Under the pieces are notes generated by a model. It was not told the DNA's origin. It saw nothing but the letters and a program-made list of their open reading frames with translations, and did no database searches. Below, in pieces: positions 1 through 9,161 of a stretch of DNA of 12,300 nucleotides (position 1 is its first letter; the number at the start of each line of letters is the position of its first letter). Position numbers and translations under genes: made by a program. The DNA lies in contig CAMPET010000179.1 in the NCBI GenBank assembly GCA_946803715.1, forward strand, positions 40,009 through 52,308, written 5' to 3'. This stretch comes from Beroe ovata. Taxonomy: Eukaryota; Ctenophora; Nuda; Beroida; Beroidae.

Positions 1-57
1 TGTGTGTGCGTGTGTGTGTGTATGAGTGTGTGTGTGTGTGTGTGTGAGTGTGTTGAG
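1..57. repeat. TG/CA dinucleotide microsatellite
   Basis: An almost pure run of TG units with occasional CG, TATG and GAG interruptions. It lies just past the stop codon of the minus-strand HACD3-like gene, so on that transcript it would be a CA-rich stretch in the 3' untranslated region. No poly(A) signal is visible between the stop codon and the window edge. Confidence 0.95.
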
Positions 58-81
58 TGTGGTCCACACAATAGGTATCCA

Positions 82-2731
82 CTATCCATATTGCGCAATC
101 CAATTAATAAACACTGCACACGGGTAATGGATTTTACTACTTGAACAATAGACGATTTTGATTAACTCTCCCCTAATTACACTCGGACTCGCCCACCGTT
201 ATTATGATCATTGAGGTAATTACATTTTCCATGATGCAGGGAATATTGAGCAAACACCTATAGTTCTCACTACTCACCAAGAACAATAGCGCCAAGGTGG
301 AATGTAAGGTATTTACTAAAGTTGAATGCCACGTTTAACTGGTTTGGCATGTCCACTGTCAACCGACCAGAGGTCGCCACGGTGTCTATACACTGGTACA
401 CCAACAGTGCTGCAGAAATATGATGGGAGATATCAGATAGGAAACAGCAATAATTATCAATTGTGACTGTGTAAAATAGTGTTTTTCCATGGCGTGAAAT
501 ACAGATATTCACAGAGAACATTTACCTTCGCATATCATCCCCACAGGATAGAGAGGTATCCAAGCAGTGTATCTGAGCCAGCAGAGTTTAGGAAAATACA
601 GATCGTATATCTGCACAACGTAATACGGATATCTGGGATAGAGCAATGCATTACTATACTCTGCTATACCCTACTCTACTTCGCTACTAGTTAGTACTAC
701 TTTAAATTGGTGATGAACGACTGATTGATTCACGAGGCACAACTATACCAAGCAAAGTCATGAAGATTTGTCTCGATATATCGGTATATTATCATATATC
801 GGTAAATTGGATCATGTTGATTTGCAAGTACCTGATAACCTCGATACCAGACCAAGCCACCACCAGCAGATAGCAGGCGAGTGTGGGTTGCAATGCAGGT
901 TCAGGGTCAAGCACACAGAACAGTACCACAGACCGACCAGCAGTCTGAAAACAATTGATATCGTATAATACTTGCCGATTCCGAAACGGCGTGTTCGATA
1001 TACAGGTATAACAACTTGTTTTATGTAGGGAACAATTGATATAGGCTGGGAATCTGTAGTTGGAATTCTAATAACAATCCGAATGGAGGGGACAGTAAAC
1101 AATGAGCCTATTCTAACCTGGAGGAAAGTTGTGATGAAGGAGGACTTTGTCAATCCGAGTACGGAGTGAATCAATTCCAAGATAACCGTCTGCTGACATG
1201 ATTTGAGTAGCCATCCAACCACAGCATAGTTAGTAGTGATAGCGCCTGGTTATAATTGGAGTGAGGTAAATGGTAGTCTATATTCCATGGTATTCTCAAA
1301 TAAAGTGACAAGAATGATGAATATGCAATGAAAACATTCCACATTTTCAAGATACCCAATATTAAGTTGGTAGGAAGAAACACTCACTCTTGCCCTCGAT
1401 GAGAACGCGTAATATGGACATGAAGAACACGTAGAAGTACCCCAACCAGACGACAGTGTTGTAGATAGTCAAGTAGGTATTCCTCATCATATCATACACT
1501 GATAAGACAAGAGTCAATTATATAGATGTGGAAGTTACATAACAGTTAGGTAGAATATCAAGGATAGCTAAATTCACTGAATTCACTTTGAACTGAATTT
1601 AAAATTAAGTTCAAAGTTCAAACAATGGAGTGAAACTGCTGTACATACACTCTTTTTCAGCTTGTTCGAGGTCTCTAGCTATGTCATCTCCTCGCATCAT
1701 GTCAGTCATCTGATGAAATAGCAAGCTGTCATAATTATACAGTACAAGTCATTATCAAGACGTGGAAGTTATAATTCTCAGCATCCGACTTGAATTGAAA
1801 ATTAGGTGTAGCTAACCTGTTTTATCTTTGTATCCTTTGGCAATGGGCCATGTTCTGATTCGAGTCTCCGTTTAGCATCCTCCAATTTACGAGCAGCTAT
1901 GGTTTCCTCGTCAGTCAACTCAACGCTGTCAACATCGAATTTTAACCATCGTGGTTTATCTGGTGTTAGCCTGGGCCATTCTCCTTGACACTCTGATAAT
2001 GAGGTTATCAGAGTAAGGAGTAGTGTGTACTGTGTATGGAGAGAACATGACCTTGCTATTTGGATTGAACATGGGAAAGACGGATTGAAGTAAATGGAGT
2101 TTACCTTCATGTTTAGCAATGATAAGCTTTATGCTCCTATCCTTAATCTTTGTCCTATATCTCTGAAAAAATCTTGATATTTTCTTCATGAACATTTGAT
2201 TGCAAAAATGTATTAACGAGTTTTCATTAGCAGAGTTTGCATATTGGGAACAAAAGTGGAAAATGTATACTTTTTTCCTACCTCTGGATCAACTTTCTTG
2301 CTAAAGGTCAAATCAAATGCATATTTCTCAGATGATGATTCCACTGAGAATAGAGACTATGATTACTCACCAATAGCTTATGTAAAGGTCAAACAGAATC
2401 AATGTTATCTTTCCAAAAGTAGGTAGATAGAGACTGTTCAAATTACCAAACACCATAAACCATACACCTTACCTTCAAACTGCAATGAACTCTCACTTAA
2501 AGTCACTCCAAGAGTTTCTTTCTGAAATAGTGTCAAAATCAAATATCAATACTTGATACAGTAGACAGTTACCTTCTTTAATGTGATCATGCCTTCCATT
2601 CAAGGCAGTTATGGCAGGATGGAGTAGCATTTCATAGATTATGCAATAGTTACCTTTGCATCAGTTATATCAATTAAAAGGCTGATGATGGAGTCTTTTT
2701 GATGCCATTTGACTTGGGGCAATTTACTCAT
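82..2731 (-). CDS. HACD3: HACD3/PTPLAD1-like very-long-chain (3R)-3-hydroxyacyl-CoA dehydratase, complete, 12 exons
   Basis: Exons in transcription order: 2731-2654, 2521-2473, 2343-2282, 2162-2105, 1992-1817, 1709-1649, 1498-1388, 1245-1118, 944-832, 632-526, 409-278, 113-82. All introns are GT-AG, every junction keeps phase, and the 1,107 nt give 368 residues plus TAG (human HACD3 is about 362). The family removes water from 3-hydroxyacyl-CoA in fatty-acid elongation at the ER membrane. Residues 1-90 form a CS/p23-like domain starting MSKLPQVKWHQKD; 91-160 are a charged linker (WPRLTPDKPRW); 163-359 are hydrophobic, multi-pass. The core WLRYTAWIPLYPVGMICE (297-314) keeps a Tyr307/Glu314 pair with the 7-residue spacing of the catalytic Tyr and Glu known from yeast Phs1. 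The start is the first Met of the CS domain. The tail ends INWIAQYG, without the lysine-rich end of the human protein. Identity comes from remembered family sequence. Confidence 0.94.
763..806. repeat. Short repeated ATATATCGGTA motif in HACD3 intron
   Basis: Within the intron between the exons at 632 and 832, the motif ATATATCGGTA or a close variant occurs twice in about 30 bp, with further TATA-rich sequence around it. It has no recognised function and is probably simple AT-rich intronic repeat. Confidence 0.5.
1585..1617. repeat. Small inverted repeat in HACD3 intron
   Basis: ACTTTGAACT (1585-1594) is the exact reverse complement of AGTTCAAAGT (1608-1617), with a 13-nt AT-rich loop. It lies in the intron between the exons at 1498 and 1649. 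It may be a small foldback or chance; no protein explanation is needed. Confidence 0.7.
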
Positions 2732-3240
2732 GACCTGAATTGAACATTTAACAAAACATGTTTATGACAAAATTAAAGACTATCATTTCAGAATGATCAA
2801 CTTGGAGTATGATCTGTAGAGGTAGTAAATCGAAATGTGGATAGTGATTGCTGGTAGTCAGATAGGTAGGTTGATAGAATTGCAGGTAGATGGATAGATA
2901 TTGTATGGGAATGCTAGACATGCAAGCTGAGAATAAGTTTGCACACCCACGACGAAATGCTTGACTGGGTCTTTCATTGATGACAAGATAGACAGCTTGC
3001 TAAATGTAGCTAGCTGAGTAGAAGTTGCTTGCTTAATATATAGATACATTGATTAAGCTCCTGCAGTGCTCTCAACACAATATCAATGGTCACAAAACTC
3101 CAAAAAGATAAAAAAAACAGTTAAGGTTTGAGAATAGAACAAGGCTGCGGGCTGGACAATGAACAATATTGAAACTATTGAAAAATTTTAGTATTTTATA
3201 GTATTCTATTCAGTATCTTTTGCACGAAATGGTTAGATCA

Positions 3241-3480
3241 GGGCGCTGGCAAGCGCCCGCAGCCACGGAAAAAATGGGCGTGGTCCCGGCCCGGAGGGCC
3301 GGGAGCACTGCCCGAGGCCCGAAGGGCCGAGGGCAGTGTTGTTTCGAACAGATATGAAGTCCCAAAGTAATGATAAAGTCATTACGTGTGTTTGTAAAAA
3401 CACGTTTGCCAGCGTATACTATATAAAAATGTACCAAATCGCGAAAATTGCGATTTTCGTGACGTCATTACACCATGTAA
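3241..3480. repeat. Chain of seven short stem-loops
   Basis: Consecutive inverted repeats: 3241-3258 (7-bp stem, loop GGCA); 3284-3304 (9-bp stem, loop GGA); 3306-3338 (8-bp stem, a symmetric GA/GA internal mismatch, 5-bp stem, loop GAA); 3368-3384 (6-bp stem); 3384-3405 (9 of 10 paired); 3439-3462 (10 pairs, one G-T wobble); 3468-3480 (5-bp stem). The first hundred bases are strongly GC-rich inside AT-rich DNA. This may be a mobile or repetitive element, or a structured transcript; no known family is recognised. Confidence 0.8.
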
Positions 3481-3793
3481 ATGAAGTCGGTTCATCATNG
3501 AATATTTGCTCCGCGTTGATGGGCCCTAATCAGACGCGAGCCGCGTAAAACCTCGAACACTCGAATGCTACTTCACTGTTCATGTTTCTTGCGCGCGCGC
3601 TTTCATCGAGCGCTGCAAGCAGTGTACACTGTACAAACGAATTTTTATTTGCACACCTTATATTATGTTGCATAACACTATTTGTGAACGTAAGCATTTG
3701 AGCAAAAATTGGGGCGCCGGATTGAAAATAAGTTGTGCACTTTAGCGCCTGGCCACACCAGATATTCATGCAATTGGATCGAATTTGTTTTAG

Positions 3794-3823
3794 ACTGTTA
3801 ATGTGGCCACTGTTAATGTGGCC
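3794..3823. repeat. 15-bp tandem duplication
   Basis: The unit ACTGTTAATGTGGCC occurs twice head to tail with no mismatch, followed by the first two bases of a third unit. It lies upstream of the ASH1-like gene. It could be replication slippage or a doubled factor-binding site. Confidence 0.9.
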
Positions 3824-4108
3824 ACCAGGTATGATTATGTTTCATCAGCCAGTAGTCAGATTGTTCATATGAAAACAGCCGTGCTTGTTGGTCATTATTT
3901 GAAAGTTTGTATTCTGGGAATGATACATACTGTATGAAATAGAATATGAAAGTAATGTATTCACACAAAAGTATGATGCTATCTCCAGATAGTGGGATGC
4001 CACACTCTTGTGTGTCCCGCAACTTGGATGACTCCTTAGCATGTATTTTGAATTCTTGTTGATCATTGCAGGGTCAATTTAATTGAACCCATACAATTTA
4101 TTACACAA

Positions 4109-4116
4109 TTTATAAG
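4109..4116 (+). promoter_or_regulatory. TATA-like sequence upstream of ASH1-like gene
   Basis: TTTATAAG lies about 100 bp before the proposed ATG at 4212, a plausible place for a core promoter with a short leader. The surroundings are AT-rich, so a chance match is quite possible; no initiator or other element supports it. Confidence 0.2.
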
Positions 4117-4211
4117 TAGAGATATTCTGTTAAGGTTCTTGGATATCTTTGATACTTGTTTCATAGTTATTTCAAACATAAATCAAGGATGAAGATCAGT
4201 ATCCTGCACTG

Positions 4212-7200
4212 ATGCCAAAGAATGACTTTTTCTCTCGTCCAGCACCTGAGAGTGAAGATGACCTTGAGGTAGACAGTAGGCTTTTTCTCCTAAAGTTCCA
4301 TTTACTATAGTGGTTAAATTCATTTGATCAGACATCAGTCCAAATTAGTTTGGGCAAGTCCTTGATGTATAATTCTTCTAAACTCATAGATTACCGTGAT
4401 TGAAACTTAAGCAATTGATGAATCCATTCCAGGTGCCTGGACAACCTTTTCTTGGACTGCTGGGAATATTGTCAGAGTATTACAAATACAGAGACCCCCA
4501 AAACAAACAAGGTCGTGCACTTGGAAATGCTTTACGGTATCTTTACAGAGTCAAGAAAGTGAGTTCCTGAGAATATCCCTTAGATCCTTGCTCACTTCTG
4601 CCTTCATTGAAATGTCACTGTGTTATCAATCCAATTTTTAAGTGAACTTCAGCTGTGTATCCTTTTCAGAAGGAAGTGAATGGGTCAATTGATGAGAATT
4701 TTGGACTGGAAATACTTGATGCCGTTGAAAAGGTATATAGCAGATGTGTGATATGGCAATGGTATTGAAATATCGCTTTGATTACAACTGCAAACTTTAT
4801 GATCGTTAACCACCATGTAATGTCAGGTTGTTGTCACGAAGAACCCACCGAAATCTGCCGCAGTGTCCCCCACCACACAAGGAGAGGTGTCGGGTGGTGT
4901 TGATGAAACCTCATCCAGCAAGGAAGAAGCACGTGCCCCAGTCGCAGCCCCTCCCCCTGAAGAGGATGCTTTCAGTGACTTTGCTTTCAGTTCCCCCGGC
5001 TCTTCCAGTGACGAACTAGGGTCAAAAATAGATGATCTTGTTGCTATGGTGAAGAGTAAGGTTAAGAAGAAAAAGAAGAAGCGGCGCAAGAATTCGGATC
5101 AGGGATCAGGGAATGAGGAGAATGCAGCAGCTTCGTCTGAGCACATTCCTAAGATAAAGATAAAGTTCGGTATGAAGAAGTCAGGCAGTGAGGACGTGTC
5201 ATCCGGTGATGATATGACAAAGAAGAACAGTGACACACCCATGAAATTGACCATCAAGTTGGGTGCTGTTGGGAACAGTCCTCTTCTACCCCCACCCCCT
5301 CTTCTCACGCTGCACAAGTCTGATTTGGAGGAGCCAACGTCTCCCAAATACGAGCCAAGTGAAGCAGACGATAACAAGACTGTTATCAAGTTCAAGAGAT
5401 CTCATATGACTGACGAGAAGCCACCAATAAAGCTGACCCTCAGGATGGCACAACCTATGAGGAATGCGAAGGGTTGCATATCTCCCAGGACTGAACAACT
5501 TGTGAACTACATAGACAATGTGACGACGCTTGTGGATGAGGGTGTTGAAATGGACACTTCATCCCAGCACTCAGTAAGTGGGAGTGGGGGGAGTGAGCAG
5601 GTTGAGAGTGGCGTTAGTGGGGGGAGTGGCGCGGTCTCCGCAGAGGAAATCATGGCTCCACTCCCCGAGCCACCCCGGCTCAAGCTTGCTCCAACCTCGC
5701 CCTCAAAGAGATCAGCGAGACTGAGCTCGGCCAAACCTGACATTCCCGGTCCGTCTAGTGACAGGCCGACAAGACGGTCTAGTATTAAACGTGGATCGGG
5801 ATCCAATCCACCCAGCCCTGCTGTGGCTGATCGATTGGATGTCAAGCAGACAACCGTGAAACCAGAGCTCCCATCAGTAGCTAACAAGTTGAGACCCTAC
5901 TACGCTTCTGCGTGCAGGAAAAGGAAGAGGATATGTTCCCCTATGCATTCAGCCAACCCATCAGCTCAAACTGCTGTAGTTGAGGGAGCTGCCAATCCAT
6001 TGGTCCCACCTCTGAAACTGCCCAAATCATGTTTAGTTGAAAAAGCTGCTGACTCTGGCATCCTGCCAGAAGAGTCGATTACTGACGGTAGTGCTCCGAC
6101 ACACAAGTCCAGGGTAAAGTCAGCATCGTCCAGCGATACTCCTACAAGCAAAGGTCCGAGTCTGAAGAAGATGAAAGTCGGAGAGCTGGACAAAAGTTAC
6201 TGGACATGCGGGATTTTCAGCAATTCCCTCAAAGTAAACAGTGGTTCAGACTCTGCTCCCGATGAAGTTGATTTCAGATCGAATATCCTTCCCATTTATT
6301 GTGGTGAGCAAAACTTCCTGAAATAGTTTAGTATAATCATACGTTGTATCGCAAGGATAGCAGGTGAATTATTAACTCATTCAGGAATCAACTACTTGAG
6401 GAAACAAGTTCCTTACTCGTTACCGTATGACTTATTCTGGATGAAAGAACACAGGGCAATGCCGAAGAAAGTGGAATCCTCGAAAGCTGACATTGAGGTA
6501 GGCCCTATGTCAGTACTGAGGTGTGCTTCAAACGACAATTCTAGGGGAAATGCACTGGATGCAGTTGATTCTAGGGCGAATTTTAGAGTTTTNAAAATGG
6601 CAGTAATTTTACAACTTGACGTAACGCGCGAAGTATGTTAGGATATCCTAACTCAGAGTCAGTGCGCTCAGTGCAACTTGAAAAACGCGCGCGATCGCGC
6701 GCAAACATTCAACTTCTGCGCCTAAGGCGGTCAATTTCTGTATTTGAAGAGAAGTAGAAAATGGTTGCTTTTCAAATACGGGTGCCACGTAAAACGCACT
6801 TCTCAGAAACTGGAAGAGTTATTAAGGAACAACAAATGCAAACTACCCAAGCTGTCAGAGTGTGAATACGTGTTCGATGAGCATCTTGATAAACCAAAAG
6901 GTATGTTACGCATCATCGATTCTCTTTGATAAGCAAATATCGACAGTACCGATGTTTCTCTATACAATATCATCGTTTCACAGGTCGCCGGAAGAGGGGA
7001 CGAAAGAGAGCGCCCAAGAAGGTAGTGGTGGAGAAGGATGAAGATCCCGACAAGTCATCCGTGAGCAAGTCGCCCGGTCCCGTAGAATGTTTATCGTCCC
7101 CGTGCGAATCGCCGGATCTTGTCATTCAGTCTGATTGTGAATCTCCAATCCCAGTATATGAACATAACGACATCAGCATCGATCTTGGAGTGGTAACTTC

Positions 7201-8026
7201 TGAACCTGTCACGCCAGTAGAAGCAGAGGATGTAGACCCTCCTAAACTTGGTTTAGATCCTATGGAGGTAGAATCAAAACTCGACTCAGACTCCACTGTA
7301 GTGGTTTTTCAACCTGGTTTGAACCTGCACGATAAGCTCGACTCAGCGTCAAACGATGTAGTGTCAAATACCGATTCAGACTCACAACACAATGTGTCAA
7401 CTATTGATTCAAACTCGTGTGGAATGGTGTCAAAGCCGGAATCAGAGATCATTTCAAAGCATGACTCCGATTTAAACGAAGAGGTCTCAAAACAGGTTTC
7501 TGATTTAGATAAAGTGGTTTCGAAGCATGATTCCGACTCACATGAAAAGATTTCAAAATCAGATCCAGAACCAACTGAAATGGAGTCAAAATCAGATTCA
7601 GAACCAACTGAAATGGAGTCAAAACCAGATTCAGAACCAACTGAAATGGAGTCAAAACCAGATTTAGAACCAACTGAAATGGAGTCAAAACCAGATTCAG
7701 AACCAACTGAAATGGAGTCAACAGCGGATCCATACAACGGAGAGAAGGCCCCCAAACCTGATTCAGATAAAGACGATCTGAAATTAGCTGATGCAACACC
7801 TCCTCATGATACTGAGCTCCCTTTGGATAATGATAAGGAGGAGACGATTGCGGCATTTGCAACCGACGGGAATAACCAACCGAGTATAGAAATATCCCGT
7901 TCATCGCCCGGTGGGAAGTATAACAGTGGAAGCGGGAGAAAACCCGAGGAAAGTGATTCAGATATTTCATACAATCGAGAAAATATAAGAGAACTCCCAT
8001 CGCAACACAAGACAATCACTTTGTAG
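4212..8026 (+). CDS. ASH1-like nuclear protein with basic region, AT-hook-like patch and acidic 11-residue repeats, 7 exons
   Basis: Exons: 4212-4268, 4433-4558, 4670-4732, 4827-6303, 6385-6497, 6750-6900, 6984-8026. All junctions are GT-AG and in phase; 3,030 nt give 1,009 residues plus TAG. The ATG is chosen because an in-frame TAA lies just upstream. Seen: a lysine-rich nuclear-localisation stretch at residues 158-171; several lysine-rich beta-like segments (KIKIKFGMKK, MKLTIKLG, IKLTLRM); WTCGIFSNSLK at about 541 and LRKQVPYSLPYDLFWMK at 579-595; RRKRGRKRAPKK at 664-675, like an AT hook; and 11-residue repeats at 790-907. The 540-600 segment resembles, from memory, the stretch before the AWS-SET domains of the ASH1/ASH1L histone H3K36 methyltransferases. 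No AWS, SET, bromo, PHD or BAH domain follows, so catalysis is not supported. The intron at 6498-6749 contains an N, so the 3' half could be misjoined, although phases agree. Coding status is firm; family assignment is moderate. Confidence 0.75.
6637..6702. repeat. Two perfect 16-bp palindromes in an intron
   Basis: GTTAGGATATCCTAAC (6637-6652) and GCGCGCGATCGCGCGC (6687-6702) are both exact 16-bp self-complementary sequences, 34 bp apart. They lie in the intron that carries the N at 6593, between two exons of the ASH1-like gene. The function is unknown; the palindromes may have contributed to the assembly break. Confidence 0.9.
7364..7717 (+). repeat. 33-nt coding minisatellite (11-residue acidic repeat)
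   Basis: Inside the last exon of the ASH1-like gene, ten 11-residue units and one 8-residue unit follow each other without gaps. The last five (7553-7717) are nearly identical, of the type SKPDSEPTEME. Earlier units such as SKHDSDLNEEV are diverged but keep a leading Ser and the D/E-Ser core. The array is acidic and probably disordered. The contrast between fresh and old units indicates recent expansion at the 3' end. Confidence 0.95.
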
Positions 8027-8830
8027 CACTGAAATCGGTTCTAGATATATCGGAAATGTGTTTCTATCATCTGAGAGGATCGCAATCTTGATATTTTAAA
8101 CTTTAACTGCTGTTTTGATAGTTCGATAATCAAAACTTATATCGAAACAGTGTGGATTCCAAATTATGGATCTTTTCATTTTTGTTTTAAGGGTGGAAAT
8201 GAGTGATTTTCCTCCTTTACCTTCATAAGAAGGGATTTTTGTCCACAGAATTACAGTAAGTTTCTAGCATGGATCGTTCTGTTTAATTTATGTTTTTGGA
8301 TCATCACAAAATAATAATCTTTAAACCGAATATTATAAACGAGTTGTTTTGTAAGATGCACCAGTATCGGACGATTTGTGATACGATTGTTTTCCTGGAT
8401 ATTCCGATGTGAAATCGTTGCGCAATTTCATTTCATCTCGTACATTTCCCAGTGATGGCATAGGAGCAATTATGACTAAAATTTTTCTGTCATTAACTAT
8501 TATTGGCTGGTTTAATTCTATATTTGCACCAGATTGAGTATCATGGTGTATAGTTATAGTTAAAAGTTTATTAGGTTACCGTTTCATAACATTGTGGATG
8601 TGGGCTAATGTTACCTAGCAGCTCCAAGTTGTATTTTCATTATTTTCCAACGATCACCTGTGTGTCCTCAGATTTTCCAACAGATTTGTTCTCAGATTTT
8701 CTCATCCCTGATGTTGTCCACGACTTCATCATGCTCTGGTGATTCCATGCTCCATTCTACAGCCCTGGAGGTTGTGACACACTCACATATTCTTGGTGAG
8801 TACTATTATACGCTTGTTATTCGTTTTTGG

Positions 8831-8894
8831 CGGATGTTATCTGTCCGCTGTTTCTCGAAGACGCGCGCGAGAAACTGTGGACAGATAACATCCG
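8831..8894. repeat. Near-perfect 27-bp-arm hairpin
   Basis: The arms 8831-8857 and 8868-8894 pair at 25 of 27 positions, the two mispaired positions flanking one matched C-G pair, with a 10-nt loop (AAGACGCGCG). The outer 16 bp (CGGATGTTATCTGTCC) and inner 8 bp (GTTTCTCG) are perfect. Length and shape fit a microRNA-type precursor; a short foldback transposon remnant is the main alternative. It sits directly before a TG microsatellite. Both strands can form the hairpin, so no strand is assigned. Confidence 0.9.
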
Positions 8895-8902
8895 GCAATC
8901 CG

Positions 8903-8926
8903 CGCGTGTGTGTGTCTGCGTTTGTT

Positions 8927-8957
<31 letters not shown>

Positions 8958-9030
8958 ACTGTGTGTGTACTGTCTGTGTGCGTGTGCGTCTGTGTGTGTC
9001 TGTGTATGTGTGTGTCTGTGTCTGTGCCTA
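8903..9030. repeat. Imperfect TG microsatellite
   Basis: A long run of TG units with TC, CG and TTTG interruptions, purest at 8931-8958. Degenerate TG-rich sequence continues to about 9155. The Cys/Val-rich open frames that run across it are a translation artefact of the repeat. Confidence 0.95.
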
Positions 9031-9161
9031 AGTATAATGTTCAGCTGTGTGCTTATGCGATTGTGTGCGTGTGTTTGTCTAGAAATGTTTGTCTATAATG
9101 TAAGTGTCTGTATCTGTGTTATTGACAGTGTCTGTATGGTGCACGTGTGTTTTTCTATCAG

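Larger units (their letters stand above)
2732..4211. other. Divergent intergenic region between HACD3-like and ASH1-like genes
   Basis: About 1.5 kb lie between two start codons pointing away from each other, so both promoters are probably here. No open frame in it looks coding. It contains the hairpin chain at 3241-3480, an N at 3499, CG-rich patches near 3535-3600 and a 15-bp tandem duplication at 3794-3823. A possible 5' splice acceptor (AATTCAG) sits directly upstream of the HACD3 ATG on the minus strand, so a non-coding first exon is possible. The region 2740-3200 is plain AT-rich sequence in which I see no other structure. Confidence 0.7.
8027..9161. other. Spacer between ASH1-like gene and myosin exons
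   Basis: It begins with the presumed 3' untranslated region of the ASH1-like gene; no canonical AATAAA is seen. A small inverted repeat GTTTTGAT/ATCAAAAC lies at 8112-8136. No further myosin exon could be supported here. The right side carries the hairpin at 8831-8894 and the TG microsatellite from about 8903. A 60-bp pyrimidine- and AT-rich stretch near 8640 is unremarkable. Confidence 0.6.

Noticed and set aside
2374-2420. Extra HACD3 exon with a GTGAGT-like donor at about 2373 on the minus strand
   Set aside because: No acceptor or useful frame, and the flanking exons already join in phase without it.
2244-2426. Plus-strand frame of 60 residues
   Set aside because: It overlaps an exon of the minus-strand HACD3-like gene and has no features of its own.
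2858-3049. Minus-strand frame of 63 residues in the spacer
   Set aside because: No similarity, no splice context, and low-complexity AGATAG-type sequence beneath it.
3210-3437. Minus-strand frame of 75 residues across the GC-rich hairpins
   Set aside because: Its residues follow from the inverted repeats; no protein family is suggested.
5099-5887. Antisense frames opposite the long ASH1-like exon
   Set aside because: They are shadows of the sense exon, which has phase-consistent splice junctions and biased composition.
7553-7717. CRISPR-like array of 33-nt units
   Set aside because: Units are contiguous without spacers, lie inside a coding exon, and the genome is eukaryotic.
7309-8015. Two long antisense frames of 148 and 188 residues
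   Set aside because: They mirror the 33-nt repeat array of the sense exon, whose length lacks stops in several frames because the unit is a multiple of three.
8671-8804. Possible myosin exon between a CAG acceptor and a GTGAGT donor
   Set aside because: The frame that would join the phase-0 acceptor at 9162 contains a TGA, and the open frame (QIFQQICSQIFSS...) shows no myosin similarity I can defend.
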